Below are positions 56,166 through 63,021 of a stretch of DNA of 64,000 nucleotides, one piece after another. Position numbers and translations under genes: made by a program. Under the pieces are notes generated by a model that searched no databases, was not told the origin of the DNA, and was given only the letters and a program-made list of their open reading frames with translations. Position 1 is the stretch's first letter; every line of letters begins with the position of its first letter. The stretch is from contig CAAEPE010000045.1 of the NCBI GenBank assembly GCA_900757795.1, positions 70,101-134,100 of the forward strand. The letters run 5' to 3'. This DNA is from an uncultured Phascolarctobacterium sp. (GTDB taxonomy: Bacteria; Bacillota; Negativicutes; Acidaminococcales; Acidaminococcaceae).

Positions 56166-56411
56166 TTACCTTTCACGTACCGCAGCCAGCAGCGTATCAT
56201 AGCGCTGCTTTAACTCACTTAACTCTGCCGCTAAATCCAAAGCTGTCCATACGGCAAGCTTTTCCCGATTTTGAATCTGTTTATCGGCAGCCAGTTTTTT
56301 CATACGTGTATCCACATCCTGCGCAATTTGCAGCACCTGCGTTTGCGGCGCGGAGGTGCGCAATACATAGGTTTCATTATATATTTGTACGGGAATGGCT
56401 GCTTTTTCCAT
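56166..56411 (-). CDS. zapA: Cell-division protein ZapA
   Basis: The 81-residue protein has the ZapA pattern: short beta-strand N-terminus (IPVQIYNETYVLR), then VLQIAQDVDTRMKKLAA, then a long helix (KLAVWTALDLAAELSELKQRYDTLLAA) for coiled-coil dimerisation. ZapA bundles FtsZ filaments at the division site. It is 6 nt upstream of the U32 gene on the same strand, a common pairing in the phylum. Confidence 0.88.
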   Translation of the reverse strand: MEKAAIPVQIYNETYVLRTSAPQTQVLQIAQDVDTRMKKLAADKQIQNREKLAVWTALDLAAELSELKQRYDTLLAAVRER

Positions 56412-56423
56412 AACTTCTCCTTA

Positions 56424-57263
56424 TTATCCCTTGACAACAACAGTAAAAGTAAAATTGTCTAAACTAATTTTTTCCCAAGGGCGTTTATATTCCATTTTAA
56501 TAGTATAGGTTCCAGGCTTCTCCACATTGAGAAACATAATTTCCACACCAGGAGTACCTAAGCGCGCTTCTTCCTCGCGCGGAATTGTAAAGGAGCTACC
56601 AACAGTTTTCACAGCAGCAGAATTTGCACTCATCTGCCAGCCGTAGCCGGTAGAAGGATTAGCGTCCATTTTCAGCGCTAATAGTCCGCATTTTTCCATA
56701 ATCAAGGTTTTTCCTGCTGCTGCACCGGTAACCTTTGCCACCTGCATAATACGGCCAGCTTCACCAATACGCATATAACTTAACAACTCAGTATAAGGTA
56801 CAAATTTTACGTAAGCTCCATATTTTTTCTCTTGCAGATAAAAGCCTTCTTCAGCAAACAAAACCTTCTCATAATCGCCTAAAGTATTTTTTACTTGCTC
56901 ATTGTCAACAAAAAAATCTGTAACAGAAAATTCTTGACCTGTTGTCAAATCAAGATTTAAGCCTGCAAAAACTTTTTCACGGCCATTATCAGCAATTAAC
57001 AGTAAGCTTACAAGACTGGGACGGTTAAGCTTTACCTCATAGCTTACACTACCGCCCACCTCTTTCGCCAGCTTAGCGGCAGTTTCGCGAATTAAAGCAT
57101 TGGCCTTTTTTTCTAAACCAACATCATTACTGCCGTCAATATAAGGCAGCGTAGCCGATACCTTGCCTAAAACAGCCTGCTCCTGCAAAACAGTAGTCTG
57201 CTGGTAGGCAAAGCAAGGAAAACAAAGCAACAGTAATATAATGGAAGAAAGTAAAATCTTCAC
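56424..57263 (-). CDS. Secreted protein with chagasin-like (I42) protease-inhibitor C-terminal domain
   Basis: The protein has about 279 residues. The N-terminal signal peptide is VKILLSSIILLLLCFPCFA, translated from a GTG at 57263 with AAAGGAGG 8 nt upstream. A DUF4163/DUF3298-like exported region (roughly 20-175) follows. The C-terminal ~95 residues have the chagasin/inhibitor I42 loops: ANPSTGYGW (L2) and EYKRPWE (L6), with EIMFLNVEKPGTYTI between. Such domains block papain-like cysteine proteases. It lies in one string with zapA and downstream of gltX. Confidence 0.8.
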   Translation of the reverse strand: MKILLSSIILLLLCFPCFAYQQTTVLQEQAVLGKVSATLPYIDGSNDVGLEKKANALIRETAAKLAKEVGGSVSYEVKLNRPSLVSLLLIADNGREKVFAGLNLDLTTGQEFSVTDFFVDNEQVKNTLGDYEKVLFAEEGFYLQEKKYGAYVKFVPYTELLSYMRIGEAGRIMQVAKVTGAAAGKTLIMEKCGLLALKMDANPSTGYGWQMSANSAAVKTVGSSFTIPREEEARLGTPGVEIMFLNVEKPGTYTIKMEYKRPWEKISLDNFTFTVVVKG

Positions 57264-57300
57264 GGCTGCACCTCCTTTGAGCAGTAAAGCCTCCATATAA

Positions 57301-58767
57301 TTATTGGTGATTTTCAATATACGCAATGGCTTTGTGCAGACGCTCTAAGGTTTTTTCTTTGCCTAACAAAACCATAACGTCGAACATGCCCGGAGAAACA
57401 GTTCTGCCGGTTAACGCCAAACGTGTAGGATGAATTACCTTACCCAGAGCCAAATTGTTATCGGCGGCAATTTTGTTGTATGCTGCTTCGGTGGTAGACA
57501 AATCATAAATCTGATCCGCTTCAATAGCATCAATGCACTGCTGCATAATGGCAATATTTTCCGGTTTGAAATGCTTAGCTACACCCTTTTCATCATAAGT
57601 TTCTACATCTTTAAAGAAATAGCTGGAAGCGTCGGCAACCTCCTGCAAAGTCTTTACGCGCACACGCACACAATCAACCAATTTAGCAAAATATTCCTCA
57701 TTGGTATTGAACCAATTTTCATCAACCAAACCGTCTTTAATAAAGAAAGGTTTAACTTCCGGCAAAATTTTCTCCAACGGCAGCTCGGATAAATATTGAC
57801 CGTTCATCCAAGTCAACTTTTTAGTATCATAAATCGCAGCCTTGTGCGACATTTGTTCCAGCGCAAACAGCTTAACGGTTTCTTCTTTAGAAAAAATTTC
57901 TCTTTCGTCGCCAGGTCCCCAACCCAAAAGAGTTAAATAATTAACTATCGCTTCGGCTAGATATCCTTGACCACGGAATTCCTCTACAGAGGTTGCGCCG
58001 TGACGTTTACTCAATTTAGAACGATCAGGCGCCAAAATCATTGACATGTGACCAAATTTAGGCGGCTCCCAACCAAAGGCACGATAAACCAAAAGCTGCT
58101 TCGGCGTATTGGAAAGATGCTCCTCCGCACGCAGTACGTGAGTCATACCCATAAGATGATCGTCCACAACCACAGCAAAATTATAGGTGGGAATACCGTT
58201 GGATTTCATAATTACAAAATCGTCAAATTGATCCATACCGTAGGTTACATCTCCATGAATCAAATCATGGAACGTAATAGAACCATCAGTAGGATTTTTT
58301 AAACGCACAGTATAAGTTTCACCAGCAGCTACACGAGCCTTAGCCTCCTCTACAGGAATATTGCGGCAGGTAGCGGCATAGCGCGGAGATAATTTAGCAG
58401 CGCTTTGTCTTGCTCTTTCGGCTGCCAATTCTTCCACAGTACAGAAGCAATAATAAGCCTTACCTTCGTCAACCAATTGTTGGCAATATTTTCTATAAAT
58501 ATCTAAGCGTTCAGATTGATAATAGGGACCATAATCTCCGCCTTTTTCCGGACCTTCGTCCCAGCTAATACCCAACCATTTCAGGCTGGTAAGAATTTGA
58601 CTGACAGAATCCTCTTTTAGGCGTTCAATATCCGTATCCTCTATACGTAAAATCAGCTTGCCGCCCATTTTACGAGCGAATAGCCAGTTAAACAGCGCTG
58701 TACGCGCACCGCCAATATGTAAATATCCAGTAGGACTGGGAGCAAACCTTACTCTAACATCAGACAT
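57301..58767 (-). CDS. gltX: Glutamyl-tRNA synthetase
   Basis: The protein has about 488 residues. Class I motifs are the HIGH-like PSPTGYLHIGGARTALFNW (9-27) and the KMSKS-like KLSKRHG. It charges tRNA-Glu, and perhaps tRNA-Gln in lineages with GatCAB. I chose the ATG at 58767 with GGAG 8 nt upstream; a further ATG upstream would overlap that site. No T-box is visible in the 160-nt upstream gap, which also serves the divergent AlkA-like gene. Confidence 0.95.
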   Translation of the reverse strand: MSDVRVRFAPSPTGYLHIGGARTALFNWLFARKMGGKLILRIEDTDIERLKEDSVSQILTSLKWLGISWDEGPEKGGDYGPYYQSERLDIYRKYCQQLVDEGKAYYCFCTVEELAAERARQSAAKLSPRYAATCRNIPVEEAKARVAAGETYTVRLKNPTDGSITFHDLIHGDVTYGMDQFDDFVIMKSNGIPTYNFAVVVDDHLMGMTHVLRAEEHLSNTPKQLLVYRAFGWEPPKFGHMSMILAPDRSKLSKRHGATSVEEFRGQGYLAEAIVNYLTLLGWGPGDEREIFSKEETVKLFALEQMSHKAAIYDTKKLTWMNGQYLSELPLEKILPEVKPFFIKDGLVDENWFNTNEEYFAKLVDCVRVRVKTLQEVADASSYFFKDVETYDEKGVAKHFKPENIAIMQQCIDAIEADQIYDLSTTEAAYNKIAADNNLALGKVIHPTRLALTGRTVSPGMFDVMVLLGKEKTLERLHKAIAYIENHQ

Positions 58768-58932
58768 AATATCTTCTCCTTTGGTCAATTTAAAAATGAA
58801 AATTATATATCAGAATAATTATAACCCTAAGCGCTGAAAAGTGCAATTATATTGTGTTTTCTTGCCTCGCACTTTCTGTGAATTTGTGGTAAAATGAAAA
58901 TACTTCAATATAATATTTAAAGGAGAATGCTT

Positions 58933-59556
58933 ATGTGCCAAACCCCAGATTGGTCTCTTGGCGATAATTATCTGCGTGAAAACGCTCCCGAGCTTGCCTC
59001 ATTAGTTGAAAAATACTCGCCCTGCCCTCTTAAAGCCAAAGATAAAGAGGAATATTTCGGTATACTGCTTACAGGAATCATCGCCCAACAGCTGCCGCCA
59101 GAGGTAAGTCAAGAATTGATGCAGAAATTGGAGCAGCTTGTAGGTAAACCAATCCGTCCGGAAGCTATTTTAGAACATCACAGCGAGGAATTTGCCGCGA
59201 TTGGTTTGCGCCAGCAAAAAATCACTTATATGTTAGACTTTGCCAAAGCCGTAGTTGAAAAGCAAATTGACATGGATAAATTTGCCGATATGGCCGACAG
59301 CCAAATAACGAAGCAGCTTTTGCAAATTCGCGGTCTTGGTCAATGGACCATCGAAATGTTTTTGCTTTTAGGCCTATGTAGACCGGACGTGGTTCCTTCG
59401 GCAGACTACATTTTCAAAAAAGAATTGCAACAGCTTTTGCAGCTTCCCGAATTACCCAAACGCGGGCTAATCAACAAGGTAACGGAACCGTGGCGTCCGT
59501 GGCGCTCCTTGGTAGTATGGTACCTGTGGCAGCACGCTAACGAAACAAATAAATAG
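58933..59556 (+). CDS. AlkA-type DNA-3-methyladenine glycosylase (HhH-GPD superfamily)
   Basis: The protein has about 207 residues. The helix-hairpin-helix is KQLLQIRGLGQWTIEMFLLL (about 130-149) and the catalytic aspartate lies in DVVPSADYIF. It removes alkylated purines to start base-excision repair. The N-terminal ~30 residues are short compared with E. coli AlkA, but AlkA-like minimal forms are common. The start at 58933 has GGAG 7 nt upstream. It is divergent from gltX and convergent with the Cas12a-like gene, separated by a bidirectional terminator. Confidence 0.85.
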   Translation: MCQTPDWSLGDNYLRENAPELASLVEKYSPCPLKAKDKEEYFGILLTGIIAQQLPPEVSQELMQKLEQLVGKPIRPEAILEHHSEEFAAIGLRQQKITYMLDFAKAVVEKQIDMDKFADMADSQITKQLLQIRGLGQWTIEMFLLLGLCRPDVVPSADYIFKKELQQLLQLPELPKRGLINKVTEPWRPWRSLVVWYLWQHANETNK

Positions 59557-59559
59557 TAC

Positions 59560-59610
59560 GAAAAAATCACTCCCTACTTTGGTTTGCCAAAATAAGGAGT
59601 GATTTTGTTT
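59560..59610. terminator. Bidirectional terminator between the AlkA-like gene and the Cas12a-like gene
   Basis: AAAATCACTCC pairs with GGAGTGATTTT (11 bp, ~22-nt loop), and T-rich or A-rich tails allow termination from both sides. It sits about 97 nt after the Cas12a-like stop codon on the minus strand, defining a ~100-nt 3' untranslated region. Confidence 0.85.
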
Positions 59611-59653
59611 TCTGCCAGCTTCGACCGTCTTAAAATTTACCAATAAGAATCCC

Positions 59654-59695
59654 GGTCATAAATAATATACATACTTCGCCTAACTAGTAGGTATT
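59654..59695 (-). other. Candidate Cas12a-repeat-like hairpin with putative guide, in the 3' UTR of the Cas12a-like gene
   Basis: On the minus strand, 12 nt after the effector stop codon, lies AATACCTACTAGTTAGGC. Compared with the Cas12a mature repeat (AATTTCTACT, short loop, GTAGAT), the 5' half keeps AAT and CTACT, and CCTA/TTAGG can pair 4 bp with a 5-nt loop. The next ~21 nt (59674 down to 59654) match 16/21 to a site at 62918-62938, upstream of the PD-(D/E)XK gene. This is AT-rich DNA and the match may be chance. There is one copy only, so it is not an array. Confidence 0.25.
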
Positions 59696-59706
59696 AAAAA
59701 TTTTTC

Positions 59707-62700
59707 TTAATACTGTTCCTCTAAAAAATCAAGCCAATTTTTTTCACTGATTAAAAAATTAACCTTTTCCGGATTAGCAGCAGCTTTGATCTTTTGTAAA
59801 AAAAGCTTTCCCATCATTGCCACTGCATAAGCACATACAGCATCCTTATTGCTTATATCCATTTTCTTACATAAAGCATAAAGCTTTGGTTCCGTTTTTC
59901 CGGTTTTAGCAACACCTAACGGCACAAAAAAGACACAGCCAACCTGATTAGAAAAATTATCCAAGTTATCAACCTGAGGACAAAGCTGGTAACCGTTTAA
60001 CAACCCACCAGGTTCCAAATAATCCTTGTCTTTATAAACTACATAATTTAACTTGTTCAGTAAACTTGAAACAAAGCTTTGATTAAGCGAACGCTCCCCA
60101 CGCGTAACGAAACCGCGCCTACGATCTTCTAATACAATTATGCAGTTAAACTTTTCTAATAAACAAACTATTTCATGAATCAAAGCCGACATAAATCCCA
60201 GCTTAAGATTCTTGATTGCTTGTATATTGCGCCAGCTTCTTCTTGCTGCTTTTCTTTCTTTTTCTCTTAAAGCAATGGCCTCATCATAGCGGTATTGATT
60301 GAACTGATTATAAGCTTTTTGATACAAAATTTTACCGTCTTGGCTAATTATCGTAATATAGGCTAAATTTTCACCGCCATAATACACGCTCATAATATTT
60401 ATCTCAGAATTCTCTTTAAGCAACATGCGAAAATCTTTATTAAAGCTATAATCCTTGTTAGAGCAGCGATAATTTATCGCTATAGGAAAATGTATAAATA
60501 GCTGATTTTCTGTAAAACGTTTGTCTTTGACAATATCATGACCTATTTTTTTATATTTCAACGTTTTATTTTCTAAGAGGTGTGTAGCCGCTGCTGAAAG
60601 CGAAATGCTCTTGCCATTCAAATAGTCTGTAATTTCTTTATGCAGCTTATACTCAACCGGTCTATTATAAGTATCCTTTTTATTGACTAAAAAGCTACCT
60701 TGACGATATACAGCTTTTGTATCCTGAGAAGCAGGACGGTAATATACCTCTGCATTGCCTAATAGTTTCAATACTTTATGGATATCATTCAGCTCACCAA
60801 AAAGCTGCTTTAACAGCATAGTCTGCACATTTTCTCGCTGGTTATTTGCCTTCTTCAAAGAAAAATCTTGATTATCTAATTTAAAGAAAAATAAATCTCC
60901 GTCTCCTATCAGATTTTGGATAGCGGCAACCGAAATTTTGCTCCATCTTATTTTATAGGTAAACTCATTAACATGAGCAACGAACTCACTCCAAGAATTA
61001 TATTCGTTAGTAGGCTTTAATTGGGACATATCAAAAAAAGCAAAGCTTTTATACGCCTGCATAAAGCGCTTGGCAAAATTTATCCGTTGCTGTACAGCAC
61101 AAATATATCCATCTAAATCGCCTGTTTTTGTATAATAAGCTTTAAGATAAGGAACGTCATCATTAGCTATTTCCTTAACCTCATTGCCTTTAATATAATA
61201 TTTCTGAGCAAAATCGCTTTTATTAACAAGAAAAGGCTCATTAAAAAATTCGTTATCTAAAATAACCTGCTCCGCTCCGTTGGCAAATTTTTCTAAGGTT
61301 TGTTTAGAAAATACTACGCTTGCCATACCCTTAGCAAAATCAAATGCTTTATACAGCATTTTTTCATAGCATGGTTCACTCATTGCCTCACTTTCCAATT
61401 GAGCAAAATCAATCTTTGCTCCTAACCGCCTTATACCCAAATAATAACCTTGGCCATCCTTAAATATAGTCAAGAGGCACGACTGTTCCCGATTTACATC
61501 CCACCCTTTACCAAAAGCCGCACAATTAAAAAACAGACGGATTTTAGCATTTTTATATGGCTTACGAGTAAGATAATTACGTGTTTTGGCATAAATAAAT
61601 GGTATATCCTTAAGTAAAGCTAAAGCTTCATCACAGGATACTTTCTTATCTGTGTGCTGAATTTTTATCAAAAACCTACGCAGATATAAAACAGCATCCA
61701 AAAATTTTTTAATACTTACAACGCTGTTTTCGCTGTACTGTTTAAAATAAAGCTTATCTGCGGCTTCCAGCAAACAACAACGCCTATTTTGATACTGCTC
61801 TTGCACATCCAGTTCGCAAATTCTTGAGAATATTACATCCGCAGTACATAAAATCTCCTCTAATTGTTCTTTTATACTGCCAACATATTGCCGCACTTGC
61901 TCATAGGCAGTGAAATCAGCAGATACTAAATTATTTTCTGCTCCTAAAATTTGTTTATACAATAATTTCATACTAGTATGCCGAAAATCTTCAGGCAATA
62001 AATTTTGCCGTTTTAAATTACGTAAACAAGCATTTAGCTTGGTCATCCCGTTATTATAGTCAGTAATTTTCCTCTGCGTAAGGCAATGATTATAGCTATT
62101 GATCTCTAAGCAGGGAAAAGAAAAATTTTTCTGTACATCAAACTTAAAAGCAGCAAGTTTTTTAAGCAGCTGTAAATTTTGTAGATAAATAGGGAAATTA
62201 TCATGCACTAAACGATAGGCAATAGTATGCTTTTGTAAATCAGAAGAAAAATACAATTTTTTATGATTAAAATAATCAGCCAAAACTGTAGAAAAACGAG
62301 CATATAAAGCCAGCGCATGTTCTTCATCACTATTTTCGGCAAAATTAACAGCCATTTTAATAGCTTTAGAAGGATTAACTAGATTTTTGTAGTTATTATT
62401 TTTAGTAAAAATTTCCGACAGCTTTTTACGCATATGGTTCTGCTGACTGCGTAACAGTTCACTATGTTCAACGCTAGCAAAAGCTGCTGCCAAAGGCTGC
62501 CAATCTAACTCATTGGCGTTTTCACACAAGGTTGCTTCTACAAAAGCAGCGTCCATTCTAGCCAAAACTTCCATAACTGTTTTAAGGCAAGCATAGCGTT
62601 CTTTATCTTTAACTAACACGCCCAATTTTTCCATCTGCTCTGCCGTGTCATACATAGTCGTTAGCTTAAACTGCAAGGTTTTTATTAAATTGTTACGCCT

Positions 62701-62739
62701 GGTAAAGCTAGAAAAAATGGACATGAAGGTACCTCTCAT
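59707..62739 (-). CDS. Cas12a-family protein, compact and apparently nuclease-dead (RuvC-I Asp to Tyr, Nuc domain missing)
   Basis: The 1010-residue protein (1005 if the ATG at 62724 is used, which starts MSIFSSFTRRNN like Cas12a) matches Cas12a by eye throughout. Residues 174-184 read AYRLVHDNFPI; 384-395 KTRNYLTRKPYK; 409-418 FGKGWDVNRE; 663-670 AEVYYRPA; 733-743 GHDIVKDKRFT; 784-795 SVYYGGENLAYI; 825-836 REKERKAARRSW (bridge helix). The RuvC-I Asp is Tyr786; Glu871 (VLED) and Asp966 (KDAVCAY) remain. Only about 25 residues separate the RuvC-II/III core where Cas12a has ~190 of Nuc domain. REC is about 150 residues shorter. Processing residues: Lys687 and Lys738 kept, His replaced by Tyr678. 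An AAGGA ribosome site precedes the 62739 start. It looks AT-richer than its neighbours. No cas1/2/4 or array is adjacent. Confidence 0.85.
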   Translation of the reverse strand: MRGTFMSIFSSFTRRNNLIKTLQFKLTTMYDTAEQMEKLGVLVKDKERYACLKTVMEVLARMDAAFVEATLCENANELDWQPLAAAFASVEHSELLRSQQNHMRKKLSEIFTKNNNYKNLVNPSKAIKMAVNFAENSDEEHALALYARFSTVLADYFNHKKLYFSSDLQKHTIAYRLVHDNFPIYLQNLQLLKKLAAFKFDVQKNFSFPCLEINSYNHCLTQRKITDYNNGMTKLNACLRNLKRQNLLPEDFRHTSMKLLYKQILGAENNLVSADFTAYEQVRQYVGSIKEQLEEILCTADVIFSRICELDVQEQYQNRRCCLLEAADKLYFKQYSENSVVSIKKFLDAVLYLRRFLIKIQHTDKKVSCDEALALLKDIPFIYAKTRNYLTRKPYKNAKIRLFFNCAAFGKGWDVNREQSCLLTIFKDGQGYYLGIRRLGAKIDFAQLESEAMSEPCYEKMLYKAFDFAKGMASVVFSKQTLEKFANGAEQVILDNEFFNEPFLVNKSDFAQKYYIKGNEVKEIANDDVPYLKAYYTKTGDLDGYICAVQQRINFAKRFMQAYKSFAFFDMSQLKPTNEYNSWSEFVAHVNEFTYKIRWSKISVAAIQNLIGDGDLFFFKLDNQDFSLKKANNQRENVQTMLLKQLFGELNDIHKVLKLLGNAEVYYRPASQDTKAVYRQGSFLVNKKDTYNRPVEYKLHKEITDYLNGKSISLSAAATHLLENKTLKYKKIGHDIVKDKRFTENQLFIHFPIAINYRCSNKDYSFNKDFRMLLKENSEINIMSVYYGGENLAYITIISQDGKILYQKAYNQFNQYRYDEAIALREKERKAARRSWRNIQAIKNLKLGFMSALIHEIVCLLEKFNCIIVLEDRRRGFVTRGERSLNQSFVSSLLNKLNYVVYKDKDYLEPGGLLNGYQLCPQVDNLDNFSNQVGCVFFVPLGVAKTGKTEPKLYALCKKMDISNKDAVCAYAVAMMGKLFLQKIKAAANPEKVNFLISEKNWLDFLEEQY

Positions 62740-62748
62740 TGAAATTCC

Positions 62749-62777
62749 TTGAAATTTTCTTAATTGTGTGATAATAT
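62749..62777 (+). promoter_or_regulatory. Strong sigma-70 promoter of the divergent small RNA
   Basis: TTGAAA, a 17-nt spacer and TAATAT. It starts 10 nt beyond the Cas12a-like start codon and points away from that gene, so it overlaps the effector's own 5' region. Confidence 0.7.
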
Positions 62778-62783
62778 TTTTAT

Positions 62784-62862
62784 AACAACTTCATATGATG
62801 GAGTAAGAATCTTCTATTAAAAGATTTTAATGAGCAGTACCGTTTGGTGCTGCTCTTTTTTG
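62784..62862 (+). ncRNA. Predicted ~78-nt small RNA divergent from the Cas12a-like gene (candidate guide or regulatory RNA)
   Basis: The promoter -10 at 62772-62777 predicts a start near 62784 and the terminator ends near 62861, giving about 78 nt with no credible coding frame. Inside it lies a hairpin at 62806-62828 (AGAATCTT / AAGATTTT, loop CTATTAA), whose sequence AATCTTCTATTAAAAGAT partly resembles a Cas12a crRNA handle (AATTTCTACT...AGAT), though its pairing register differs. The 3' part is the terminator stem, so the RNA would have little free guide sequence unless the 5' 22 nt serve that role. Expression is inferred, not observed. Confidence 0.5.
62832..62861 (+). terminator. Intrinsic terminator of the small RNA
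   Basis: GAGCAGTACC and GGTGCTGCTC form a 10-bp stem (one G-T pair) around a GTTT loop, followed by six T residues. Confidence 0.92.
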
Positions 62863-62974
62863 TTTATGAAGTTGATTTTTAGCAAAGGAGATGATTATAA
62901 ATTATTTTATGCAAATTGATCATAGAATATATACATATTAACTCATTTACCCTTTGACCTCTTTTATATATCTA

Positions 62975-63003
62975 TTGCTTTTCACTTTTTTCTTAGTTAT
63001 AAT
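62975..63003 (+). promoter_or_regulatory. Promoter of the PD-(D/E)XK gene
   Basis: TTGCTT, a 17-nt spacer and TATAAT, 18 nt before the ATG at 63022, with AGGAG in between at 63010-63014. The segment 62866-62974 between the small-RNA terminator and this promoter holds no gene that I can support. Confidence 0.65.
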
Positions 63004-63021
63004 ATATTTAGGAGAATAACA

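Noticed and set aside
59707..62739. Decayed Cas12a pseudogene
   Set aside because: The frame is intact for ~1010 codons, has a ribosome site and keeps dispersed family motifs; decay would have introduced stops or frameshifts.
62806..62828. Hairpin in the small RNA as a bona fide Cas12a crRNA repeat
   Set aside because: The stem register (AGAATCTT/AAGATTTT, 7-nt loop) differs from the 5-bp TCTAC/GTAGA pseudoknot of Cas12a, and the following sequence is the terminator, leaving no free guide. Kept only as a hint.
62891..62941. Short ATG frame of 16 codons (MIINYF...) with AAAGGAG directly before it
   Set aside because: The ribosome site is too close to the first ATG, the frame is tiny and AT-rich, and nothing resembles a known peptide.
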